64,000 bases of DNA from VRUE01 sp963819755 (GTDB lineage Bacteria > Actinomycetota > Thermoleophilia > Solirubrobacterales > 70-9), in contig CAWFXB010000002.1 in the NCBI GenBank assembly GCA_963819755.1, forward strand, positions 1,302,001 to 1,366,000. Direction: 5' to 3'. The position numbers and the translations under genes are program-made. Below, one piece after another: positions 56,991 through 64,000 of this stretch. The notes under the pieces were generated by a model that was given only the letters and a program-made list of their open reading frames with translations, did not search any database and was not told where the DNA came from. How positions within the stretch are numbered: the first letter of the stretch is position 1; each line of letters opens with the position of its first letter.

Positions 56991-58157
56991 GGCGGCCTCA
57001 GGGCGGCGGACGCGCTGGCGCCCCTCGCCGTAGCTGTGCGTCTCGTAGGCGATCAGCGCCCAGATCATCACGTTGACGACGGCGAGCGCGACCAGCGCCG
57101 GGACCTCGGTAGCCACCGGCACGAGTATGAGCAGGGCGATCGCCATCAGCAGGCGCCGGCGGCTGACCGTGCGAATGTGGCGGTAGCGAAAGGCGACGTG
57201 GCTGAGCAGGTAGATGGCCAGGCCGCCGAGCAGGGCGAAGGCGGGCACTGCATGAAGGTGGTCGTCGAAGTGGCCGATCGTCGTCTTCAGGCCGAGGGCG
57301 ACGAGGACGATCCCGGCAAACATGCCGAGGTGCACGTAGGAGTAGGAGTCGCGCGCCATCTCGTTCTGCACGCGGCCCGGCTCGGCCTCGACGAGGCGGC
57401 GGCCGGCGACGATCGCGACGATGTCGAAGTAGGTCCACCACATCGCCGCGGTCAGGGCGACGCCGAGCACCGCCGCGGTGCCGATCCCGAGGCTGAGGGT
57501 GTGGGAAGCGCCGACGCCGATCGCGACGATCGACTCGCCGAGGGCGATGATCACGATCAGGCCGTGGCGCTCGGCGAAGTGCCCCGGCATCAGTTTCCAG
57601 CCTTCGGAGCCGAAGAAGTACGGGCCGCCCATGTCGAGAAGCAGGGCCAGCGCCCACAGCGCCCCCTGGGCGAGGCCGTCGAAGAGCGAGGCCAGCGCCA
57701 GCAGCGAGACCGCGACCGCCGTGCTGGCTGCCAGGCCGAGCACCGAGTGGCGCAGGCCGTCGTCGTCGGGGCTGGCGAGCATGAAGAGGGCGATGTGGGC
57801 GCTACGCACCACGCCGTAGATCAGGGCGAAGGCGAGGGCGAGGTTGCCGAACGCGTCCGGCACGCAGAGCGAGACGAGCAGGAGGGCCGCCATCGCCCCG
57901 AACATGACCAGCCGCACCGCCCCCTCCTCGGGGTCGACGACGCTGGTCAGCCAGGCATAGCCGGTCCACGCCCACCAGAGCATTCCCAGCACGAGCATGC
58001 CCTGGGCGATCCCCGACCAGGTCGGGTGGTGGGACATCAGCGCCGTGCACTGGGTGATCGCGAGGACGAAGACGAGGTCGAAGAAAAGCTCCAGCGGCGT
58101 CACTCGCTCGCCTTCGCGCAGGGTGGCGCCGAGGCGCGACTGTCGTTCCTCAGGCAT
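56982..58157 (-). CDS. Low-temperature-requirement A (LtrA) family membrane protein
   Basis: This 391-residue protein opens with RVTPLELFFDLVFVLAITQC, the LtrA hallmark, and has about 12 helices, including GMLVLGMLWWAWTGYAWLTS, the LIVIIALGESIVAIGVGAS motif (E in the helix) and MWWTYFDIVAIVAGRRLVE. LtrA proteins were found in Listeria cold growth; their activity is unknown. ATG 58157 overlaps the upstream DHA2 stop by 8 bp, so the two are co-transcribed. Confidence 0.92.
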   Translation of the reverse strand: MPEERQSRLGATLREGERVTPLELFFDLVFVLAITQCTALMSHHPTWSGIAQGMLVLGMLWWAWTGYAWLTSVVDPEEGAVRLVMFGAMAALLLVSLCVPDAFGNLALAFALIYGVVRSAHIALFMLASPDDDGLRHSVLGLAASTAVAVSLLALASLFDGLAQGALWALALLLDMGGPYFFGSEGWKLMPGHFAERHGLIVIIALGESIVAIGVGASHTLSLGIGTAAVLGVALTAAMWWTYFDIVAIVAGRRLVEAEPGRVQNEMARDSYSYVHLGMFAGIVLVALGLKTTIGHFDDHLHAVPAFALLGGLAIYLLSHVAFRYRHIRTVSRRRLLMAIALLILVPVATEVPALVALAVVNVMIWALIAYETHSYGEGRQRVRRPEAASA

Positions 58158-59703
58158 CCTCTGCAGCGTATTGCGCGAGTAGCGCCTCCTCCTCGTCCTT
58201 CTTCGGGAAGAGGAAGAAGACGAGCGCGGCGCCGAGCAGGACGGCGACGATGCCGGCGGTGTAGGCCAGCTCATCGCCCTTCAGGAACGAAGCTTTGGCG
58301 GCGGCGACGATCTGGTTGGAGTACTGCGGGTACTGTTCGGCGAGGTCGGCGGCGCTGGAGAAGGACTTGGTCAGCTCGCCTTCGACGTTCTCGGTGACCT
58401 TGCTCGCTTCCGGCGAGGAGGCGATCGCGGCACCGGCGGCGGCGGCGTAGCCGGCGGTCAGCAGGGCGCCGAAGATCGACTGCATGATCGCGCCGCCGAG
58501 GTCGCGCTGCAGGTCGGCGGTGCCGGAGGCCATGCCGGCGCGCTTGACCGGCACCGAGCCGGTCAGCGAGTGGGAGGCCGGGGTGCCGGCGAAGCCGACG
58601 CCGATCCCGATCAGGGCGTAGCCGAGCCCGACCTTCCAGTAGGAGATGCCCTGCTTCCAGAGCAGCAGCATCGTCAGGAAGCCGAGCAGGCAGAAGACGT
58701 AGCCGATCAGCAGGGTGAAGCGGGCGCCGCGCGCCTCGACCAGCTTGGCCGAGCGGGGGGCGACGACAACCATCAGCGCCGCCGCGGGCAGGATCGCCAG
58801 GCCCGAGTCCACGGTCGAATAGTCGAGCACGTTCTGGAGGAACTGCTGGCCGATGAACATCGCGCCCATCAGCGAGCCGAAGACGATAATCCCGGCGCAG
58901 GCCGCGACCCAGAAGATCCGTCGCGAGGCCACCTCGAGGTCGTAGAGCGGCGAGCGGGCGCGCCGCTGGCGGATCACGAAGACCACCGCGGCCGCGATCG
59001 CGACGAGCCCGAGCCCGATCGCCAGCGTTCCCTTGCCCGGCACGGGGGCGAGGTTGATCCCCATCACGATCGCCGCGATCAAGAGGATCGAGAGGACGCC
59101 GCCGAAGTTGTCGACCGGCTCGGTCGTCTCGTTGACGTGGGCGGGGACGTAGCGCCAGGCCATGAAGAGGGCGAGGGCGGCCAGCGGCAGGGTGACGAGG
59201 AAGACCGAGCCCCAGTCGAAATGCTCGAGCAGGGCGCCGGAGAGCAGCGGCCCGAGTGAGGCGATCGCGCCGCCGATCGCCGACCAGAGGGCGATCGAAC
59301 GGGTCCGCGAGTTGCCTGACCAGAGCGCGGTGATCAACGCCAGCGTGGTTGGGAAGGCCATCCCGGCGGCGATGCCGCCGAGGACGCGGGCGGCGAAGAG
59401 GACGCCGTCGGAGGGCGCGAAGCCGGCCAGCAGCGAGGCGGGGATCGAGAGCCCCATGCCGAGCAGCAGCATCATCTTGCGCCCGTAGCGGTCGCCGAGC
59501 GCGCCGAGGTAGAGGACTGAGGTCGCCAGCCCGAGCGAGTAGCCGACCGCGATCAAGTTGAGCGTCGTCTGGCCGGAGCCGAATGCCTTGCCGATGTCCG
59601 GCAGGGCGACGTTGGCAACCGCGAGGTTGAGGTTGGCGACCGCGGCGACGAGGATCAGCGCCGCGAGCACGAGACCGGCGCGTTGGGGGCTTCGCTCCTC
59701 CAT
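58150..59703 (-). CDS. MFS transporter, DHA2-like (14-TMS)
   Basis: This 517-residue transporter has LILVAAVANLNLAVANVALP (TM1), the motif A GALGDRYGRKMMLLLGMGLS, GGIAAGMAFPTTLALITALW and a motif-C-like IASLGPLLSGALLEHFDWGS. The C terminus ends with charged residues (LFPKKDEEEALLAQYAAEDA). An exporter of drug-like compounds by family. ATG 59703 is at the start of the conserved part; the frame is open further upstream but without homology. It overlaps ltrA downstream. Confidence 0.92.
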   Translation of the reverse strand: MEERSPQRAGLVLAALILVAAVANLNLAVANVALPDIGKAFGSGQTTLNLIAVGYSLGLATSVLYLGALGDRYGRKMMLLLGMGLSIPASLLAGFAPSDGVLFAARVLGGIAAGMAFPTTLALITALWSGNSRTRSIALWSAIGGAIASLGPLLSGALLEHFDWGSVFLVTLPLAALALFMAWRYVPAHVNETTEPVDNFGGVLSILLIAAIVMGINLAPVPGKGTLAIGLGLVAIAAAVVFVIRQRRARSPLYDLEVASRRIFWVAACAGIIVFGSLMGAMFIGQQFLQNVLDYSTVDSGLAILPAAALMVVVAPRSAKLVEARGARFTLLIGYVFCLLGFLTMLLLWKQGISYWKVGLGYALIGIGVGFAGTPASHSLTGSVPVKRAGMASGTADLQRDLGGAIMQSIFGALLTAGYAAAAGAAIASSPEASKVTENVEGELTKSFSSAADLAEQYPQYSNQIVAAAKASFLKGDELAYTAGIVAVLLGAALVFFLFPKKDEEEALLAQYAAEDA

Positions 59704-59773
59704 CCCCCGGCAACCTATCCGAGCTTGACGGTCCTCACGCGGGAGATCTCCCCACCTTGAGAGGATCCCCGCC

Positions 59774-60778
59774 ATGGCGGACGATCGCAAGCGAGCGGAG
59801 CAGCCCCGCGCGGAGAAGGTGATCCCCGGTGTCTGGAGGCTGCGACTGCCGCTGCCCTGGCCGGGCGTCCCACACGGCAACGTCTGGGCCATCGCCGCCG
59901 ACGGCGGCATCGTCCTCTTCGACACCGGCATCGGTGGCAAGGGTGGCCTGCGCCGCTTCGACGTCGCCTTGGCCCAGGCCGGCTTCGGGCTCGAGGACGT
60001 GCGCCTGCTCGTCTGCACCCACTCCCACACCGACCACTACGGCCTCGCCGCGCCGATCGTCGCGGGGGCGGGCTGCGAGCTCTGGATGCACCCGGCCTGG
60101 GGCCACGTGCGCCTGATGGCCGACGACCCGCAGGCGGCGCTCGAGCAGCGAATCGAGATCGGCCGGCAGAGCGGCGTGCCGATGGCCTCGCTGGAGCGCT
60201 TCCGGGAGCGGCGCGAAGGGGACGACGACAACGGCATCGACGCGATCGTCGAGCCCGACCGGGACTTGGTCCCCGGGGTGGAGGTCGAGACCGACCTCGG
60301 CACCTGGCAGGTCTACGAGACGCCGGGCCACGCTCCGTCCCACGTCGTCCTGCATCAACCCGAGCGCAAGCTGATGATCTCCGGCGACCATCTGCTCGGC
60401 CGCACGGTGCTCTTCTTCGACCACGGCCACAGCCCCGACCCGGTCGGCGAATTCCTGCGCAGCCTCGACGAGGTCGAGCCGCTCGACGTCGATCTGGTCC
60501 TGCCCGGCCACGGCCGCACCTTCCGCGACCCGGAGGCGAAGATCGCCGAGGCCCGCCGCCAGGTCGGCGAGCTGCTCGGCAAAGTGCGCGACTCGCTCGG
60601 CGAGGGGGAGAAGACGGCCTTCGAGATCATCGCCGAGCTCGTCGGCCCCGAGAACGTCAACGGCCCGGCCAGCATCTGGGCCCTGCAGATCGTCCTCTCC
60701 AGCCTCGACCACCTGGCGATCCTGGGAGAGGCCGGCCCGATTGAGGGAACCGACCCACAGCGCTGGAAGCTCGGGTAG
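59774..60778 (+). CDS. MBL-fold metallo-hydrolase
   Basis: This 334-residue protein has LVCTHSHTDHYGLAAPIV (HxHxDH zinc motif), YETPGHAPSHVVLH, MISGDHLLG and LVLPGHGRTFRD, the four metal-binding regions in order, followed by a winged-helix-like C-terminal region (GEGEKTAFEIIAELVGPENV) as in LACTB2-like members. The substrate may be an ester, lactone or thioester. ATG 59774. It precedes an SRPBCC gene by 15 bp, so the two may be in one operon. Confidence 0.9.
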   Translation: MADDRKRAEQPRAEKVIPGVWRLRLPLPWPGVPHGNVWAIAADGGIVLFDTGIGGKGGLRRFDVALAQAGFGLEDVRLLVCTHSHTDHYGLAAPIVAGAGCELWMHPAWGHVRLMADDPQAALEQRIEIGRQSGVPMASLERFRERREGDDDNGIDAIVEPDRDLVPGVEVETDLGTWQVYETPGHAPSHVVLHQPERKLMISGDHLLGRTVLFFDHGHSPDPVGEFLRSLDEVEPLDVDLVLPGHGRTFRDPEAKIAEARRQVGELLGKVRDSLGEGEKTAFEIIAELVGPENVNGPASIWALQIVLSSLDHLAILGEAGPIEGTDPQRWKLG

Positions 60779-60793
60779 GTAGGCTCTCGCGTC

Positions 60794-61237
60794 GTGGCCA
60801 GCTTCACGCTTTTTCGCGAGGTTAAGGCGGCGCCCGAGGTCGTGTTCGATGTTCTCACGGACCATCGGCGCTACGCGGAGATCACTCGCCTGCGCAAGAC
60901 CGAGTTGGAGCGCGAGGGCGAGCCGGCGCCGAACGGGGTCGGAGCGATCCGCGTGCTCTCCGCCGTCGGTCCGCCGATACGCGAGGAGGTGGTCGTCTAC
61001 GAGCGGCCGAGCCGCTTCTCCTACAAGGTGCTTTCGGGCTTGCCGCTGCGCGATCACCTCGGCACCGTCTCGCTGGAGCCGAGCGACGGGGGCACCAGGG
61101 TCACCTACGCGCTGAAGGCGATTCCCACCGTTCCCTTCGCCGGCAAGGTCGTGATGCTCGGCCTCGAGCGCGCGGTCACGGAACTGCTGAACGGCGTCGT
61201 GTCCGAGTCCGAGCGGCGCGCTGTCGCGGGGACCTGA
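60794..61237 (+). CDS. SRPBCC family (polyketide cyclase/START-like) protein
   Basis: This 147-residue protein follows the SRPBCC pattern: the N-terminal strand and helix VKAAPEVVFDVLTDHRRYAE, the middle GVGAIRVLSAVGPPIREEVV, and the C-terminal helix MLGLERAVTELLNGVVSESE. Such proteins bind hydrophobic ligands in a deep cavity. GTG 60794 is the start. Ligand unknown; the upstream hydrolase may be related. Confidence 0.85.
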   Translation: MASFTLFREVKAAPEVVFDVLTDHRRYAEITRLRKTELEREGEPAPNGVGAIRVLSAVGPPIREEVVVYERPSRFSYKVLSGLPLRDHLGTVSLEPSDGGTRVTYALKAIPTVPFAGKVVMLGLERAVTELLNGVVSESERRAVAGT

Positions 61238-61247
61238 GCCGGCCCGG

Positions 61248-62582
61248 ATGGGCGCGCGTCTACGGCGACTCTGGGGTGAGGCCAAGCGCGCGGGGCGCCA
61301 CCCGCGCTGGTTCTGGCGCGAGCACCGGCGCCTCGTGCTCGCGGTCGCCGCTGTGGCGCTCGTCCTTCTGGTCGGTGGCGGCGTGCTCGCCTACGAGTTG
61401 CTGAAGCGGCCCGCCGACATCCACAACGAAGCAGCCGCCTTCCAGCCGCAGAAGCCGAAGCTGCAGAAGCGCAAGACGGTCAACTGGCCGCTCTACGGTT
61501 ACGACCGCGCCCGCACTCGCTACCTGCCCGCCAAGGGCGTGCGGCCACCCTTCCATGAAGTCTGGCGCTACACGGACGGCCCGCTGCTCGAGTTCCCGCC
61601 GGCGATCGCCGGCGGGAAGCTCTACTTCGTCAACAACAGCGGCTTCGCCATCGCCCTCGACGCCGACACTGGCAAGCAGCTCTGGAAGCGGCGGATCGGA
61701 CGCCTCAATGCCTCCTCGCCGACCTACTACAAGCACCGCCTCTACATCGTCAACCTCGTCCCCGGTCACGTCGTCAAGCTCGACGCCCGCACCGGCCGGA
61801 TCATCTGGAAACACTCGCTGCCGGGGCGGGCCGAGTCCTCGCCGGTCGTCGTCGGCCGCAGCCTCTACTTCGGCGACGAAGACGGCAACCTCTACTCGCT
61901 CAGCACCCGCAACGGCCACGTGCGCTGGGCGACCGGCCTCGGTGGGCCGGTCAAGGCCGCGCCCGCCTATTACGGCGGCGTGCTCTACGTCGGCGACTAC
62001 GGCGGCTACATGAACGCGGTCGAGGCCAAGAACGGCAGGCTGATCTGGCAGACCGGCTCGCTCGGCCAGGGCTTCGGCACCTCGGGCGCCTTCTACTCGA
62101 CCCCCGCCGTCGCCTTCGGCCGCGTCTACGCCGGCAACAACGACACCCGCGTCTACAGCTTCGACCGCCATGACGGCACGATCGCCTGGACCTACTCGAC
62201 CGGCGGCTACGTCTACTCAGGCCCGGCCGTCGCCAGCACCAGCCACACCGGTCCCACCGTCTACATCGGCTCCTTCGACGGCAACGTCTACGCGCTCAAC
62301 GCAAAGAATGGCGTGCCGCGCTGGATCCGCTCGGCCGGCGGCTCGGTGATCGGCTCGCTGACCGCTGTCGGCGAAATCGTCTACGCCGCCGAGTTCGACG
62401 GCACCTCGACCACCGGCTTCACGATGAAGGGCGGCCACCCGGTCTTCCACTACCCGCGCGGCACCTACACCGCGGTCGTCTCCGACGGCCGCCGCATCTA
62501 CCTGGTCGGTTACTCGAGCATCACCGCCCTGCAGCCGTTCAAGTACCGGCGTGGGCTGGCGAACCGGATCGTCGCCCGCTGA
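61248..62582 (+). CDS. Membrane-anchored PQQ-type beta-propeller protein
   Basis: An N-terminal membrane helix (LVLAVAAVALVLLVGGGVLA) anchors an outer propeller. At least six PQQ-like blades are visible, each with G-x-x-x-W: ALDADTGKQLWKRRIG, KLDARTGRIIWKHSLPG, YSLSTRNGHVRWATGL, NAVEAKNGRLIWQTGSLG, YSFDRHDGTIAWTYSTGG, YALNAKNGVPRWIRSAGG. No PQQ-binding catalytic residues can be assigned, so it may be structural or binding, like BamB-type propellers. 444 residues. Confidence 0.88.
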   Translation: MGARLRRLWGEAKRAGRHPRWFWREHRRLVLAVAAVALVLLVGGGVLAYELLKRPADIHNEAAAFQPQKPKLQKRKTVNWPLYGYDRARTRYLPAKGVRPPFHEVWRYTDGPLLEFPPAIAGGKLYFVNNSGFAIALDADTGKQLWKRRIGRLNASSPTYYKHRLYIVNLVPGHVVKLDARTGRIIWKHSLPGRAESSPVVVGRSLYFGDEDGNLYSLSTRNGHVRWATGLGGPVKAAPAYYGGVLYVGDYGGYMNAVEAKNGRLIWQTGSLGQGFGTSGAFYSTPAVAFGRVYAGNNDTRVYSFDRHDGTIAWTYSTGGYVYSGPAVASTSHTGPTVYIGSFDGNVYALNAKNGVPRWIRSAGGSVIGSLTAVGEIVYAAEFDGTSTTGFTMKGGHPVFHYPRGTYTAVVSDGRRIYLVGYSSITALQPFKYRRGLANRIVAR

Positions 62583-62588
62583 CGTGTG

Positions 62589-62621
62589 CTGCATCGAGCC
62601 CCAAATGGGGGTCCGATGCAG
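62589..62621. terminator. Palindrome between convergent genes, relative of 30322-30368
   Basis: CTGCATCG (62589-62596) pairs with CGATGCAG (62614-62621), and CCCCA/TGGGG (62599-62603, 62606-62610) forms an inner stem. Read on the minus strand it matches the palindrome at 30322-30368 closely across arms and loop. It probably ends both flanking transcripts. Confidence 0.7.
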
Positions 62622-62632
62622 TACGGGTAGGG

Positions 62633-63709
62633 CTAACGTCTGGGGGCTACGCCACCGGGTGGCGGGGGCGGTGCCTTTGGCGGGAACGGGGCGTAAGAAG
62701 GGAAGCGGCCGTTGTGGATCTCGTTGCGCAGTACGCCGAGGCTGAGCGGTGAGCTCTGCAGCCGGTAGGAGCTGGTCGAGCCGAAGTCCTGGTAATAGAT
62801 GAGCATCTTGGTGCGGCGGTGGTGGTCGACCCAGGCCATCAGCTTGCGCACGTAGGCGGAGTCGTCACCGGTGTCGACGCTCCACTCGGTGATCGCGAAG
62901 GGCTTGTCGGAGTAGCGCCGGTAGAGGCCGTACAGGGCCTTCCAGTCCTGGTTGTCGGCGTAGAAGTCGGTCCCCGCCCAGTCGACCCACTTGGAGCCGG
63001 GGTAGAAGTTGCGCGGCCGGTTCTGCGGCGTGGTCGGCGAGCCGGCCGGCAGCGGGCTCCAGATCACTTCGACCGGCGCCTTGGGCAGGCCGGCGACATC
63101 GCTTTGCAGCGGCGGCAGGCCCGCTTCGTGCAGGCGGGCGTCGATCTGCGCACGCTTGCCGCCACCGTGGACGATCACGTAGATGCGGCGGAAGGCGAGT
63201 TTGTACCAGCGGGTGCTGTGGGCGGCGTCGCGGGGCTTGCCCGCGCAGTCGTAGGCGGCGTAGACGTTGAGGCAGCGGTTGGGCTCGCCCAGCGGCCGGA
63301 TGTAGGCGCGCATCTGCTTCGACCAGAAGAGCTTGTTGAGGCGGATCAGGTAGTCATCGCCGCCGCCGGTGGCGATGCCGCGGGGGGTGATCAGCTCGTG
63401 GCCGTCGCTGTTGTCGGCGGTGGTGATGTGGAGCACCGGCCGCGCCCGCGCCGCCTGCCAGCGTTCGATCGAGTCGGGGAAGTCCGAGCCCCAGGTGCGG
63501 AAGGACTCGATCAGCGCGGGGTGCTTGTGCAGGGCGCTGGAGAACTGGCCGAAGTCGGCGCTGTCGCCGGTGTCGCTGAGCCCGAAGAAGACGTTTTTGC
63601 CACGCGGCACCAGTGAGCCGGCTCCGGCCGGCGCGGCGAAGAGCAGGCAGAGCGCGGCCACGGCGCAGAGCGCGCCGGCCGTCCTCGCCCTGTGCCGAAA
63701 GCGGTTCAT
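62633..63709 (-). CDS. Secreted glycoside hydrolase-like protein (clan A, GH26-like)
   Basis: The signal peptide (AGALCAVAALCLLFAAPAGA) is followed by a TIM-barrel-like enzyme. Candidate catalytic residues are Glu in YIRPLGEPNRC (acid/base in GH26: ...R-x-x-x-E) and Glu in PFAITEWSVDTGDDS (nucleophile). Other features are FRTWGSDFPDSIERWQAARA and WVDWAGTDFYADNQDW, which resemble clan A hydrolases that cut beta-mannan or related glycans. A Pro-rich C-terminal tail ends the protein. ATG 63709, 358 residues. Substrate by family only. Confidence 0.8.
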   Translation of the reverse strand: MNRFRHRARTAGALCAVAALCLLFAAPAGAGSLVPRGKNVFFGLSDTGDSADFGQFSSALHKHPALIESFRTWGSDFPDSIERWQAARARPVLHITTADNSDGHELITPRGIATGGGDDYLIRLNKLFWSKQMRAYIRPLGEPNRCLNVYAAYDCAGKPRDAAHSTRWYKLAFRRIYVIVHGGGKRAQIDARLHEAGLPPLQSDVAGLPKAPVEVIWSPLPAGSPTTPQNRPRNFYPGSKWVDWAGTDFYADNQDWKALYGLYRRYSDKPFAITEWSVDTGDDSAYVRKLMAWVDHHRRTKMLIYYQDFGSTSSYRLQSSPLSLGVLRNEIHNGRFPSYAPFPPKAPPPPPGGVAPRR

Positions 63710-63811
63710 CGATCGAGCCGGACATAGTGGCAAGCGGTGGCTCCCGGCCGTGAAATTCGCCTGCCGCTTTACTTCAGGGTGACGAAGACCACGAGCCGGA
63801 GGACGATTCTG

Positions 63812-64000
63812 ATGCCGCTTGACCAGAGCAAAGTGGGGCAGCACATCGCATCGCAGATGGAAGCGATCGAAGCCGACTACGGGGACGACTGCGAGATCGG
63901 CGACATCTGCACGATCGTCGAGATCAGGGGACCCCACGGCTCCCACGTGCGGATGCGAAGCACCGCCTCCTCACCGCACTCGACCCTCGGTCTGCTCAAG
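63812..64000 (+). CDS. Hypothetical protein, 3' truncated by window edge
   Basis: ATG 63812 with a GGAGG RBS ~10 bases upstream opens a frame that remains open to the end: MPLDQSKVGQHIASQMEAIE, then ADYGDDCEIGDICTIVEIRG and PHGSHVRMRSTASSPHSTLG. Codon bias supports coding. The opening helix and strand are not enough to assign a family. Confidence 0.65.
   Translation, partial: MPLDQSKVGQHIASQMEAIEADYGDDCEIGDICTIVEIRGPHGSHVRMRSTASSPHSTLGLLK

Overview
The window is GC-rich, roughly two-thirds G+C by eye with strong GC bias at third codon positions. Genes are tightly packed and often overlap as NTGA. Several features point to a high-GC soil actinobacterium, most likely Thermoleophilia/Solirubrobacterales: an RsbV/RsbW/SigB-like stress module, an F420-type nitroreductase, CHASE-GGDEF and DHA2 genes, and secreted beta-sandwich proteins with a Cys-containing basic tail. 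The lineage is an inference from gene style, not a search.

Layout. 1-2.4 kb: general-stress sigma module (STAS antagonist, frameshifted RsbW-like anti-sigma factor, SigB/F-type sigma). 2.4-6.9 kb: superoxide dismutase, a rubredoxin plus Fe-S-motif GMC oxidoreductase pair, LemA and a downstream partner, Nudix. 6.9-13.3 kb: biotin synthesis (bioA, then bioB-bioF-bioD) with a MarR regulator and DHA2 exporter between the two parts. 13.3-18.4 kb: GH3 hydrolase, diguanylate cyclase, DNA glycosylase, enoyl-CoA hydratase, stand-alone biotinyl carrier domain, glycosyltransferase. 18.4-27.6 kb: glycerol kinase, PlsC, lactonase-like enzyme, SDRs and two translationally coupled chains, in two of which the downstream gene appears to start with CTG. 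27.7-37.3 kb: tRNA-Ser(UGA), MFS, a frameshifted sugar-lactone oxidase facing a D-threonine-aldolase-type enzyme, a decayed patch beside tRNA-Ser(GCU), P450, pyruvate kinase, thioesterase, enoyl-CoA hydratase. 37.4-38.1 kb: orphan HNH endonuclease.

38.2-47.4 kb is an integrated element in tRNA-Arg(ACG), bounded by a perfect 42-bp repeat of the tRNA 3' part (38225-38266 and 47365-47406). It carries a small operon (unknown protein, SSB-like protein, two XRE regulators), an 0.85-kb non-coding repeat locus, a tyrosine integrase, a SIR2 + P-loop NTPase (STAND-type) anti-phage gene broken by one frameshift, a Phd/VapC pair, a CopG-like protein and an AbiE-like nucleotidyltransferase pair. A 129-bp copy of the sequence flanking the right end occurs exactly 2,000 bp inside, suggesting that two elements were joined.

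47.4-64 kb returns to chromosomal style: tandem secreted repeat proteins, phosphoesterase, a Vps62-like/multi-pass membrane fusion, two DHA2 exporters, aldo/keto reductase, YrhK-like and LtrA-like membrane proteins, an MBL hydrolase, SRPBCC protein, PQQ-type propeller and a secreted glycoside hydrolase.

Themes: (1) at least four genes are split by single-base frame changes (about 1170, 29772, 37196, 43850), either real decay or assembly error; (2) long intergenic palindromes recur, some as related copies; (3) the tRNA-Arg island holds the most unusual content, namely the SIR2-STAND gene and the 12-bp-unit repeat locus.
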